Below are positions 51,062 to 60,156 of a stretch of DNA of 64,000 nt, piece by piece. The stretch is taken from contig SGPE01000015.1 in the NCBI GenBank assembly GCA_004208945.1, forward strand, positions 1 through 64,000. Reading direction: 5' to 3'. Both the position numbers and the translations under genes were made by a program. Within the stretch, counting starts at the first letter, position 1. The number at the start of each line of letters is the position of its first letter. Below the pieces are notes generated by a model. The model worked only from the letters and a program-made list of their open reading frames with translations. It made no database searches and was not told where the DNA came from. The DNA is from Pseudoalteromonas sp. CO133X (lineage in GTDB: Bacteria > Pseudomonadota > Gammaproteobacteria > Enterobacterales > Alteromonadaceae).

Positions 51062-53900
51062 TCAATATTGTAAGCCATCATTAAACCATGGCATTTATGC
51101 GATGGGGTTGGATAGAGTTTTTCATCGTGCAGAAAAAGGCACCTTATTCTATTTAGATGAGCAAGGAAATGAGCAAGCTATTATTGATTTTCTAGGTGGT
51201 TATGGTGCTGCGTTAATTGGCCATAATCATCCTCGTATGATAGATGCTGCGATGAAAAACTTTCAGCACCAAGTTGCATTCCACAACCAGTTTTCTGTTC
51301 GCGATGCCGCGAGCAAACTCGCTGAACGATTAAATGCACTTTTAAAAGAAGAAAATAATCAACAGGAAGATTTTTATTTCTCTTTTACAAGTACTGGGGC
51401 TGAATCGATAGAGGTTGCCATTAAGCATGCTGAAATGGCACGCCGTAGTGAAACGCAGCAATTAATAGAAGAAATGCAATTTGCTCTGTCACAAATAAAA
51501 CGGTTGCCAACAGAAGGTAAGTTAGAACTCAGTGTGGCGCAGCGAGAGCTGTTAAATTTGAGCGAAGAGGCAACATTGAGTGATTTTGTCACTGCTGTGG
51601 GAGAATTTAATGAGCAACAGTTAAATATTCAGCCTTATTTTATTGTTCTTAAAAATGCATTTCACGGTAAATTGATGACGTCGATACAACTTACTCATGG
51701 GGAGATGTATCGGGCACCATTTGCACACCTTGGTGTGCAAGCAGAGTTTTTACCGTTAAATGAACTTGATTATGCAGCAGCTATGCTTAACGACAAGCAT
51801 AATGCCACTTTATTACTGCCTAAAATCAAAGGTCACACAGTAAAAGTTAGCATTGAACCATTGCGACTGGCTACTGCACTGCTTGTCGAACCCGTACAAG
51901 GTGAGGGGGGGATTCATTGCTTAACAGCCGAACATAGTCAGTGTTTAAAAAAACTTAGCCAAACACTTGGTTGTCCTATTATAAGTGATGAAATTCAGTC
52001 AGGTTCAGGTCGCTGTGGGGCATTAACTGCAGGTAGTCAGATTGATTTGAAAGCGGATTATATTGTGCTTTCAAAAGCGCTTGCGGGCGGGGTTGCTAAA
52101 ATAGGCCTTGTTGCGATATGCAAAAGCAAGTATCAAGCAGGTTTTGATATCATCCAAAGTTCAACATTTGGCGAAGATGACCACAGTGCCAACATCGCGC
52201 TTGCATTTTTAGACGAGCTTTATGATCCAAACTTAAATTTATTGGCAGCCATTAAGCAGCAAGGTGAGGCAATTAAAGCGCGCCTTGGTGAACTACAAAA
52301 TATTTATCCTGATATTATTAAAGACATACGCGGTAGGGGCTTACTCATCGGTATTGAGTTTAATGCCGACATGCCGCTTGATTCAATTTGGTTAAAATCA
52401 ATCGTGTATCAGGGTTTCATGGGCTACATGATTACTGGGTATTTATTTAATAATTATAATATCCGTGTAGCGCCATCTTCTAGTGCGCCAAATGTTTTAC
52501 GACTAGAACCAACAATCCATATAACAGAACAAGAACTTAGTCAGCTTATTGCTGGCCTGCATGATGTATGTGAGGTATTAAAAAACCAAGATAGCTACCA
52601 CTTCTTAAAGCATCTAACGACCTCGGCTGAGGTGCGTTCTTCGCGTACAGAGCTTGCTGATTACCGAGCATTTTATGCCAATTTAGCTCAAAACCACACA
52701 CCCGCTGACGTTAAAGTGGCTTTTGTAAACCACCTAATTTCTGCCGATTGGATTTGGCAAGTCGACCCTGCAATGGAAGGGGTGCCTGATGTAGAGGCAA
52801 AGCTACTTATTGAGCGTTTAGGTTTTGACTGGCGAGTCGTGCCGTTCCCGCCTATGAGAATGACTTCGGTAACGGGTAAAACGGTGGATTTTATCTTGTA
52901 TCCCTTATCAGTCACGTCAGAACAAATTAGTGTCATGTTAGAAAATAATGAGCTTGATGCTATTCGACGTGCAGTGAGTGAGCGCGCGCAAACAGCACAA
53001 CAAGATGGCTGTAGTGTGGCAGGTTTTGGGATGTTTACGTCTGTTGTGACCAATAATTGTAAGTCTATCCGCGCAACAGATATTGCCTTAACGTCGGGTA
53101 ATGCACTGACGGTGGGGATGACGAAACTCGCAGTACTGGAGCATATTGAAAGCCACTATATGCAGATTGATAAAGTCGCGGTGATAGGCTCAGCAGGAAA
53201 TATTGGCTCTGTTTACGCCACAATTATGACTGAACACTGCCAGCAGTTAGTGTTGATTGGAAGCGCTCGAATGGGGTCGAAAAAGCGCCTACTAAAAGCG
53301 GCATATAAAATCTACAGCGATATTTGGCAGATGGTGAAATCACAAGCTCCGCTTACAGGAATCGTTAAAGTGGTTGCTGAACACCCCAAATGTCAACAAT
53401 GGTTGGCTGATGAAGCAGCGGCACCTGTAGATTTACCCGCTGCATTATTTGAATTATTTAGTCAAAGTAAAGAAGGACTGGTTGTCATTGCCGATGACAT
53501 CAGTGAGGCCTATGACTGCTCACTTATTATGTGTGCCACTAATGCATCTGAAGCTATTTTAGATGTGCAAAAGCTCCCCAAAAATGCCCTTATCTGTGAT
53601 GTCTCTATTCCACATAACTTAAGTGAAAATGATTTGGCGCTACGCCCAGATATAACCTGTATTCGCGGTGGAATTGTTGGTACGCCAAATGGAGAGTCTC
53701 TTGATGGCAGAGCACGTGCTTATCTTAGCCAAGGGCAAATATATGCATGTATGGCTGAGTCTGTGATTCTAGGTTTAGAAGGTGTCCAGCAACATTACTC
53801 TTATGGTGATTTATGCAAATCGCAAGTCGATGAAATTTTAGCGATGGCTTCACGTCACGGATTTACCCTAGCCGGAAGTAAAAATGAGGGGTCAATGTAA
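51048..53900 (+). CDS. fusion of class III aminotransferase and acyl-ACP reductase
   Basis: A 950-residue two-domain enzyme. Residues about 15-515 are a class III PLP aminotransferase: STGAES (115), H206, D314 (SDEIQSG) and the PLP lysine K343 (LSKALAGG). Residues about 555-945 align by motif with cyanobacterial acyl-ACP reductase (AAR): GFGMFTS (659), TSGNALT (682), nucleotide loop GSAGNIG (714-720), RGGIVGTPNGE, and the acyl-accepting cysteine C901 in YACMAES, equivalent to Cys294 of Synechococcus AAR. The expected sequence is acyl-ACP to aldehyde to primary amine. The ATG at 51048 has AGGA upstream. The aminotransferase also has an insertion at about 130-190. Confidence 0.85.
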   Translation: MNRYSQYCKPSLNHGIYAMGLDRVFHRAEKGTLFYLDEQGNEQAIIDFLGGYGAALIGHNHPRMIDAAMKNFQHQVAFHNQFSVRDAASKLAERLNALLKEENNQQEDFYFSFTSTGAESIEVAIKHAEMARRSETQQLIEEMQFALSQIKRLPTEGKLELSVAQRELLNLSEEATLSDFVTAVGEFNEQQLNIQPYFIVLKNAFHGKLMTSIQLTHGEMYRAPFAHLGVQAEFLPLNELDYAAAMLNDKHNATLLLPKIKGHTVKVSIEPLRLATALLVEPVQGEGGIHCLTAEHSQCLKKLSQTLGCPIISDEIQSGSGRCGALTAGSQIDLKADYIVLSKALAGGVAKIGLVAICKSKYQAGFDIIQSSTFGEDDHSANIALAFLDELYDPNLNLLAAIKQQGEAIKARLGELQNIYPDIIKDIRGRGLLIGIEFNADMPLDSIWLKSIVYQGFMGYMITGYLFNNYNIRVAPSSSAPNVLRLEPTIHITEQELSQLIAGLHDVCEVLKNQDSYHFLKHLTTSAEVRSSRTELADYRAFYANLAQNHTPADVKVAFVNHLISADWIWQVDPAMEGVPDVEAKLLIERLGFDWRVVPFPPMRMTSVTGKTVDFILYPLSVTSEQISVMLENNELDAIRRAVSERAQTAQQDGCSVAGFGMFTSVVTNNCKSIRATDIALTSGNALTVGMTKLAVLEHIESHYMQIDKVAVIGSAGNIGSVYATIMTEHCQQLVLIGSARMGSKKRLLKAAYKIYSDIWQMVKSQAPLTGIVKVVAEHPKCQQWLADEAAAPVDLPAALFELFSQSKEGLVVIADDISEAYDCSLIMCATNASEAILDVQKLPKNALICDVSIPHNLSENDLALRPDITCIRGGIVGTPNGESLDGRARAYLSQGQIYACMAESVILGLEGVQQHYSYGDLCKSQVDEILAMASRHGFTLAGSKNEGSM

Positions 53901-54661
53901 TGACTCAGCACTTAGATAATTTTAAAGCGCGCCCTGTAGCCTGTGTTACAGGAGCAACTCGTGGCATTGGTCGTGACATAGCCCTACATCTAGCAGCGCA
54001 AGGGTATGACATTGCATTTGGCTTTCGGGATGAAATTCACGCGAGTAATTTACATGAAGAGCTTGTTGCTTTGGGCGCTAAGGTCTTTTGCCAACCGTTA
54101 AATTTGTTTGATGCTAAAAGCATAAACAGCTTTTTTGATAGCTTAAGCACAGCACAGTTTGGTTTGGATTTACTTGTGAATAATGCCGGTATTACGAAAG
54201 ATAATCTCCTTGCAATGATGAGCCAAGAAGAGCTTGAACAGGTTATTCACGTGAACCTTATTGCGCCTATTTTATGTGCGCAAGCGGCGCTCAAGATAAT
54301 GCTGCCACAAAAGCAAGGTTGCATTATTAACATGTCATCGATTTCAGCAACTAAACCCAACCCAGGGCAAACGAATTACGCTGCAAGTAAAGCGGGTATT
54401 GAGGGCTTTACACGAGCCCTAGCGGTGGAAGTTGCCCGAAAAAATATACGGGTCAACTGTATTGCTCCTGGCATCATTGAAACAGATATGGTGTCTGATT
54501 TACTAAAAGGAAATGAGCAGCAAGCAAAGTCGAAACTGTTAAGTAAGCGACTTGGGAAGCCCCGAGATATCAGTGCGTTGGTTGCCTATTTGGCAAGCCA
54601 ACAGGCTGAGTTTATTTCGGGGGAAGTATTTAATGTTAATGGCGGGATGTTGTTAAGGTAA
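53900..54661 (+). CDS. 3-oxoacyl-ACP reductase, FabG-type SDR
   Basis: A 253-residue short-chain dehydrogenase. The dinucleotide loop TGATRGIG is at 17-24, NNAG at 94-97, catalytic Ser147 and Y160-AAS-K164. The tail GEVFNVNGGMLL is typical of FabG. It would reduce the 3-oxo group made by the ketosynthases using NADPH. Its start overlaps the fusion gene stop by one base. A dedicated dehydratase and enoyl reductase are not seen, so either 3-hydroxy groups remain or FabA/FabZ and FabI of primary metabolism act here. Confidence 0.9.
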   Translation: MTQHLDNFKARPVACVTGATRGIGRDIALHLAAQGYDIAFGFRDEIHASNLHEELVALGAKVFCQPLNLFDAKSINSFFDSLSTAQFGLDLLVNNAGITKDNLLAMMSQEELEQVIHVNLIAPILCAQAALKIMLPQKQGCIINMSSISATKPNPGQTNYAASKAGIEGFTRALAVEVARKNIRVNCIAPGIIETDMVSDLLKGNEQQAKSKLLSKRLGKPRDISALVAYLASQQAEFISGEVFNVNGGMLLR

Positions 54662-54664
54662 GAA

Positions 54665-55432
54665 ATGGAAAACGTAATTAATTCAGTACTTGTAACAGGA
54701 GCTGCTAACGGTATTGGCGCAGCGTGTGTAGATAAGTTTATAGAACAGGGATGTCGCTATGTTATTGCACTTGATAAAGATGAAGTGAAGTTACATGAAA
54801 TGCGACATAAATACCGTGATAAAGACATTATTTTTATTGCAATCATTGCCGATTTAACAAGCCAAGACTATTACTCGCAGCTAACTGATGCGCTGCAACC
54901 TCTGAGTCAGTTAGAAGCCATTGTATTGAGCCATGGTATTGCCGATGAGAACGAAATTTCTGAACGGGATATTTTTGCCCGTGTAATGGATGTCAATGTC
55001 ACTAGTTGTCAGTCAATTATTGCTCAATGTGAAAATAAGCTAGCAAAGGGAAGCGCGGTTTTATTCATCTCTTCAATCCTAGGAAAAATGGGCAACCTTC
55101 GAAACACAGCTTATTGCAGTTCAAAGCATGCGCAGTTAGGAATGATGAAAGGTTTGGCAATGGACTGGGCAAGGCATGGTATTCGTGCCAACGCTATTTT
55201 ACCTTGCTATGTTGATACACCGCTTTTAAGAAGTGAGCTGCAAAAGCAGGCTGATATGGTTGGCTCGACCTTAGACCAGGTAATGCGAAAAGCAAAAAAA
55301 CGTATACCGATGCGTGCCTATGTGCAAAGTAGCGATATTGCCGACAGTGCTTACTTTTTATGTTCGCAGCAGGCGCGCATGATCACTGCGCAATCTCTGA
55401 TTATTGATGGAGGCAGTTCATGCGGTGGTTAG
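54665..55432 (+). CDS. short-chain dehydrogenase/reductase, second, atypical
   Basis: A 255-residue SDR with loop TGAANGIG (11-18), Ser137 (FISSILG), Y150-CSS-K154 and the C-terminal IIDGGSSCGG. The usual NNAG is replaced by LSHG (88-91). Asp after the second strand (IALDKD) suggests NAD(H) rather than NADP(H) preference. A second ketoreductase, alcohol oxidation or cyclisation are all possible; no partner reaction can be fixed. It overlaps the start of the outer-membrane protein gene. Confidence 0.82.
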   Translation: MENVINSVLVTGAANGIGAACVDKFIEQGCRYVIALDKDEVKLHEMRHKYRDKDIIFIAIIADLTSQDYYSQLTDALQPLSQLEAIVLSHGIADENEISERDIFARVMDVNVTSCQSIIAQCENKLAKGSAVLFISSILGKMGNLRNTAYCSSKHAQLGMMKGLAMDWARHGIRANAILPCYVDTPLLRSELQKQADMVGSTLDQVMRKAKKRIPMRAYVQSSDIADSAYFLCSQQARMITAQSLIIDGGSSCGG

Positions 55433-56619
55433 CATTAATCGTAATGGGCAGTGCTAGCGCGAGTAGTTATGCAAACTTATATATTCAACCTAATTTAACC
55501 ACCAGCTTTGGCTATAACGTCTCAGAACATTATGCGACTGAGCAAAGAGTCGAGTTAGCAACAAAGCTGGAATTTAGCACAGAAAATATAGATTTCACTT
55601 TTGACGGAAGAGTCGAGCATGACTTTGTGTATAACAACAATGATCGCTTCAGTATTGAAGCTCAAGACCAATATGAATCGCGAGCAATTATCGAAGAAGC
55701 GTATATTTCCGGTGAAATAAGTAATCGCTTTTGGTCGTTTGGTTATCAGAAAGTTGTATGGGGTGAAGCGGATGACTTACGAGTTGTCGATGTTATTAAC
55801 CCGTTAGATTATAAAGACTTTATCTTTTTCGATATAGATGATTATCGTTTAGCTGTACCAATGTTCAAGCTTGATTATGAGTATGAAAATGGTGACACGC
55901 TAAACGTTATCACCACGCTTCAACAGCTGAGTAATGAGTACCCTGCATCCAGAGCCGAGTTCGGTAATAATTATTATCCCAATAGTGAGCAGACACAGTG
56001 GGGTAAATATGAATTAGGCTTACGTTACAGTACATTCGCGTTAGCCACAGATGTTAGCCTTTATGCTTTTCACGGGTATCAAGATGATCCTGTCGTCACT
56101 TTGTCGCCAAGCGAGCGCACACTTTATTCATATGAAAAGTTCTCTATGCTTGGTACGAGTTTAAGCAAACCCATAGATGCATTTGTGCTGCGGACTGAGT
56201 TTGCTTATTTTGATAATTACACAGTGAATGACAGTGACTTATCTTTTAAAAACGTTAACAAGCTAGAAGCCTTAATAGGGCTTGATTACCGTTATAAAGA
56301 CTGGACGACTACGGTACAGTTTACTGACCGCATCCTCAATGGATGGCAGCCCTCTTATCTTATTCCAAAATCTGCACCCATTTACACTGCTTCCGCAGAG
56401 AGAGGTTTCTTTGCCAATCAGCTCTATATTCGCGCAGCAGTCAGTTACCTCGACAATCAGGGTGGCGGAGCCCTATCTCAACTTAAGTTAACTTATAAAC
56501 CTAATCAACAGTGGGTTTTAAAGCTAAATCTCGATCTTATTGAAGGTGATCAAGAAAACTACTTAGGTGCCCAGCAGCAGCGTGATCGTATTTGGTTAGC
56601 TGCAACTTATTATTTTTAA
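55420..56619 (+). CDS. outer-membrane beta-barrel protein (DUF1302-like)
   Basis: A 399-residue exported protein. A short leader (MRWLALIVMGSASASSYA) is followed by alternating polar/aromatic strands, ending LAATYYF (C-terminal Phe). The segment GYQKVVWGEADDLRVVDVINPLDYKDFIF resembles DUF1302-type barrels, which commonly occur beside a LolA-like protein and an RND/MMPL pump, as here. I infer an outer-membrane conduit or receptor for the lipid product. Starts inside the end of the preceding SDR gene. Confidence 0.8.
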   Translation: MRWLALIVMGSASASSYANLYIQPNLTTSFGYNVSEHYATEQRVELATKLEFSTENIDFTFDGRVEHDFVYNNNDRFSIEAQDQYESRAIIEEAYISGEISNRFWSFGYQKVVWGEADDLRVVDVINPLDYKDFIFFDIDDYRLAVPMFKLDYEYENGDTLNVITTLQQLSNEYPASRAEFGNNYYPNSEQTQWGKYELGLRYSTFALATDVSLYAFHGYQDDPVVTLSPSERTLYSYEKFSMLGTSLSKPIDAFVLRTEFAYFDNYTVNDSDLSFKNVNKLEALIGLDYRYKDWTTTVQFTDRILNGWQPSYLIPKSAPIYTASAERGFFANQLYIRAAVSYLDNQGGGALSQLKLTYKPNQQWVLKLNLDLIEGDQENYLGAQQQRDRIWLAATYYF

Positions 56620-56628
56620 GGAGAGAAA

Positions 56629-57453
56629 ATGAAACTAACATGCTTTTTAGCCTCAATGAGTATTGTATTTAGTGCAGCAACGTATGCTGAAGATGCAGAT
56701 AAAATCTTACAACAAGTGCGTGATCGTAATGATGGCAAAGACTATTTATCAACAGTGACGCTTCGCACTTTAAGTGAAGATAGCGTACTTAATCAGCGTC
56801 AGTTTTACATGTTGCAAAAGGATATCGAAAAAGACGAAGTAATGGTGCTCGCCATAAAAGCTCCTGCGGATGTGAGAGATATTAGCTTTTTGATGCGTAG
56901 CTTCGAAGAAGGGACTGCTCAAGAAGACGAGCAGTGGATGTACTTGCCTGCATTTAGAAAAGTAAGGCGTATTTCTGCTACTGATAAACGCGGTGCATTT
57001 ATGGGCAGTGAATATTCTTATTACGACCTCGATAAGCTACGTGTAACAGATTTTGACTCAAAAGTTATAAAAACTGACATGCTAGATGGTGTTGAAACCT
57101 ATGTCATCGAGCGAGAGCCGAAGTCTCAGGATGTGATTAATAAGTCAGGTTATTACAAACTGGTTACGTGGGTTGATAAACAAAGAAAGTTAATTCTTAA
57201 ACAGCAGTACTATGACGCAAAAGGTATTCTTTTTAAGCAGTTAGATATCGATAAGGTTGAGAAAGTACAAGACATATGGACCATCACCGCATCTACGATG
57301 AGCAACTTTGTAGAGAATAAAAAGAGCACTTTTCTATTTCATGAAACCCTTTATAACCAAGGTGTTGATGATGCAATTTTTAGAAAATCAAAGCTTAAAA
57401 GAGGCATAAAAGACAGCGATGTCGCAGAGTTAACTAAAATCTCTGAGTTATAA
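56629..57453 (+). CDS. LolA-like outer-membrane lipoprotein-sorting family periplasmic protein
   Basis: A 274-residue protein with a signal peptide ending TYAED. The mature chain has repeated beta-strands typical of the LolA/LolB-like lipid-carrying fold (DKILQQVRDRNDGKDYLSTVTL, EDEQWMYLPAFRKVRRISATDKRGAFMGSEYSYYDL). This branch is not true LolA; it occurs with RND/MMPL pumps and carries lipids or hydrophobic products across the periplasm. It lies between the beta-barrel and the pump genes, 12 bases before the latter, completing the export module. Confidence 0.85.
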   Translation: MKLTCFLASMSIVFSAATYAEDADKILQQVRDRNDGKDYLSTVTLRTLSEDSVLNQRQFYMLQKDIEKDEVMVLAIKAPADVRDISFLMRSFEEGTAQEDEQWMYLPAFRKVRRISATDKRGAFMGSEYSYYDLDKLRVTDFDSKVIKTDMLDGVETYVIEREPKSQDVINKSGYYKLVTWVDKQRKLILKQQYYDAKGILFKQLDIDKVEKVQDIWTITASTMSNFVENKKSTFLFHETLYNQGVDDAIFRKSKLKRGIKDSDVAELTKISEL

Positions 57454-57465
57454 TAGGACACTGAA

Positions 57466-60096
57466 ATGTTAGAGAAATACCTAGATTTTGTTTTTAAATA
57501 TCCAAAATCGATACTGGCGATATTGTCGCTTATTACCGTTTATTTTTTTATCGCTTCGGCTAATCTCAGTGAGGATAACAACCCTTACTTTTTACCTAAA
57601 GATCACCCTGCACGCAGTACTATTTTTGATTTGCGCGATGAGTTTACCGGAACATATGACTCCGTCATGATCGCTTTGCATAACGAAGATACGGTGTTTA
57701 ATCAGGCATCAATTAACGCTATTTTTGACTTATCTCGTGCCGCAGAGCGAATGAACTATGTTGATGAAACAGATGCTCAAATGCTTCAAGATCTTAAAGC
57801 TGATCATCCTGAAAATAGCGAGTTAGTGGCAAGTATTGATGAAATTCTTGCAGATGGTATGACCCCAAGTGATGGCTTGATTGCGCGTGAATTGCTTAAT
57901 CGCGCAGTTGAGTGGCAGTTAACAACTAAACAGCAACGCAACTTAAGTGTGTTTGCCGAGCGAGTAGACCCTGTAAGAGAAATGGCAGGATTGTCGTCGA
58001 CTGAAAATGTATTTTTAGACGAATACGGCACTATGTTCGCACAAGAAACGGTGAATAAGCGAAATCAAGATATTGAGTTTGTAAAAAATGCAGTCATAGA
58101 TAATGAGTTAATTGAATATGGCCCAATCTCTCCAGATGGCAAAGTCGCGCTTATTGTTGTTGAGTTAAGTATTTTAGAAGACGATGCAACAGGGCAAGTA
58201 CGTGCCTATGAGGCATTCAAGCAACTGGTTGCAGATTATCAAATTGCTCACCCAGAGTTAAAAGACGATATTTATATTAGTGGTGTGCCAGTCTTTTTTG
58301 CAGCTCAAAAGCAGGTAATAGACCATGATTTTGCGACCTTGCTACCCATTGTTCTACTGTTGATAACCGTTATTTTAGCTGTATTTTTCAGAACTATTTT
58401 AGGGGTTATTATCCCGTTAATTAATGTTGTGATGTGTACCATATGGACCATGGGTATGATGGCTGTGGTAAACGCTCCATTGGATGTAATTACGGCTATT
58501 TTACCTGTTTTTCTAATCACGATTTGTTTATCGGATGCCATTCATGTCATGGCTGAGTATTATCATCAGAAAAAGATTGTTAAATCACGCTTAGTTGCAA
58601 TTCGCAGTGCAATGATACTCATGGCTTCTCCTGTTGTTTTAACGACAATTACAACGTGTTTAACGTTTATTGTGTCAACCTCATCAAGTATCGAGAGCCT
58701 CAGAAACTTTGGGTTATTCATTTCATTCGGTATGTTTGTAGCCTTAATTATTTCACTCTTATTAATCCCTGCATTACTGGCTCTTTTTCCGAAAAAAGAC
58801 ATTTTTAAACAGCAGCACGCGCAAAGTAGTAGTGACGTTAGTAAAAAGTACTTTATAAGTCGATTATTAGTCGCTGCACTGACGCCTGTCATGGCAAATA
58901 GAAAAATGTTTACAGTCATTTTCATTGGCTTATTTATTGGGTCTGGCTTTTTAGCGTCAAAGGTTCGAGTTGACGACATGGGTTCTGGTTATTTTCCAAA
59001 ACAAAGTGATTTTCGTATCTCAGATGATTTTATAAATAATCATATAGCAGGCACGAGCCCTGGTTGGATCGAAGTAGATACCGGCAAAGATAATGGCGCT
59101 TTAACAGTTGAAATCAGTCACTTCATTGACCGTTTAGAGCAGCATATCCATCAGCATGAAACAGTGAACTATAGTTATTCTCTGGCACGTTATGTGAGAC
59201 GAATAAACTACACGCTTAATGATTTTAACCCTGAATATAACCGTCTACCAGAAGATGTTGAACGCTTTATTGAGATTGATGAAGACACACAAGAGCCCTA
59301 TGAGATCACCATTTCAGGGAGCGACATTATTAGGCAGTCTATTCTTATGTTTGAAAATAGTGGCGGTTCAGATGTAACGAATGTATTGAGTGAAGATTTC
59401 TCAAAGACAGTATTACTCTATACGCTAGGGACCACGGTGGCCAATGATTATCAAGCATTTTTAGATCATACCTTACCGTGGATCGAAGCAAATAAACCAG
59501 AGGGTGTCACCATTACCCACGCGGGTTCCCCTATTATTTGGACCGCGGTGTTAGATGCCTTGGTTAAGAGTCAAACGGTCAGTGCATCGATTGCACTATT
59601 AACTGTTTTACTTGTGATGATGGCTTGGTTTAGATCGATACGTCTTGGTTTAGCTGGAACACTACCGTTATTATCAACGGTGATGATCTACTTTGCGCTT
59701 ATGACGCTGTTAAATATTGAGCTAAATATTGGTACTGCCATTATTTCATTCTTAGTACTGGGGATTGTTGATTATTCAGTGCACTATATATTAAGAATTC
59801 AGCATGAAATTAAGAATGGTTTTACAATTAATCATGCGCTGGTAAATGCAATGAGAGTAAGTGGTCGCGCAATTATTGCAAATGTCTTAGTGTTTAGTAT
59901 TGGTTTTATCGCGTTATTATTTTCACAGCATCAAGCCCTTATCGACCTAGGTGCCTTAGTTGGTTTATCGCTGCTCATTAGTGGCTTAGTCACGCTGTTT
60001 GTTATTACTTTGTTTGCGCCGTGGTTCTTTAAAGACCAGTTAAACGCATCACAATCGAGCAGGACCATGGCCGTAATGAATGAGGCCAGAACATAA
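57466..60096 (+). CDS. RND superfamily (MMPL-type) lipid exporter
   Basis: An 876-residue inner-membrane protein in the two-fold layout of RND proteins: TM1 near 15-32, a large periplasmic loop to about 285, TM2-6 (DHDFATLLPIVLLLI onward) to about 435, TM7 near 480-500, a second loop to about 700 and TM8-12 to about 860. Conserved GxxxD-type features in TM4 (LSDAIHVMAEY) and TM10 (LGIVDYSVHYILR) fit proton-driven MMPL/HpnN transporters of lipids and hopanoids. It is the last gene of the operon; the cargo is presumably the amine lipid made by the upstream genes. Confidence 0.9.
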   Translation: MLEKYLDFVFKYPKSILAILSLITVYFFIASANLSEDNNPYFLPKDHPARSTIFDLRDEFTGTYDSVMIALHNEDTVFNQASINAIFDLSRAAERMNYVDETDAQMLQDLKADHPENSELVASIDEILADGMTPSDGLIARELLNRAVEWQLTTKQQRNLSVFAERVDPVREMAGLSSTENVFLDEYGTMFAQETVNKRNQDIEFVKNAVIDNELIEYGPISPDGKVALIVVELSILEDDATGQVRAYEAFKQLVADYQIAHPELKDDIYISGVPVFFAAQKQVIDHDFATLLPIVLLLITVILAVFFRTILGVIIPLINVVMCTIWTMGMMAVVNAPLDVITAILPVFLITICLSDAIHVMAEYYHQKKIVKSRLVAIRSAMILMASPVVLTTITTCLTFIVSTSSSIESLRNFGLFISFGMFVALIISLLLIPALLALFPKKDIFKQQHAQSSSDVSKKYFISRLLVAALTPVMANRKMFTVIFIGLFIGSGFLASKVRVDDMGSGYFPKQSDFRISDDFINNHIAGTSPGWIEVDTGKDNGALTVEISHFIDRLEQHIHQHETVNYSYSLARYVRRINYTLNDFNPEYNRLPEDVERFIEIDEDTQEPYEITISGSDIIRQSILMFENSGGSDVTNVLSEDFSKTVLLYTLGTTVANDYQAFLDHTLPWIEANKPEGVTITHAGSPIIWTAVLDALVKSQTVSASIALLTVLLVMMAWFRSIRLGLAGTLPLLSTVMIYFALMTLLNIELNIGTAIISFLVLGIVDYSVHYILRIQHEIKNGFTINHALVNAMRVSGRAIIANVLVFSIGFIALLFSQHQALIDLGALVGLSLLISGLVTLFVITLFAPWFFKDQLNASQSSRTMAVMNEART

Positions 60097-60125
60097 GTTT
60101 TTAATCTACCCATGTACTTTGTCGT

Positions 60126-60156
60126 TGCGCTTTCGTTTAAAAATAGCGAAAGCGCA
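60126..60156. terminator. inverted repeat after the RND gene, possible terminator
   Basis: Perfect ten-base arms TGCGCTTTCG / CGAAAGCGCA flank an 11-base loop 30 bases past the stop. No T run follows directly, so termination by this hairpin alone is uncertain. Confidence 0.5.

Noticed and set aside
52688-53053. 121-residue minus-strand open frame within the aminotransferase/reductase gene
   Set aside because: It is a shadow of the real coding frame, with no ribosome site and low-complexity Ser/Thr-rich translation.
51048-53900. Tambjamine or prodigiosin alkylamine enzyme
   Set aside because: The logic (reduce and aminate an acyl-ACP) is similar, but no bipyrrole or condensing-ligase genes are present and the reductase half looks like AAR, not a Rossmann thioester reductase of TamH type.
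46013-60096. Aryl-polyene (xanthomonadin/flexirubin-like) cluster
   Set aside because: KS/CLF pairs, a LolA-like protein and an MMPL pump fit, but there is no aryl-starter ligase, ammonia-lyase, dehydratase or lysophospholipid-type acyltransferase, and the amine-forming fusion is foreign to those clusters.
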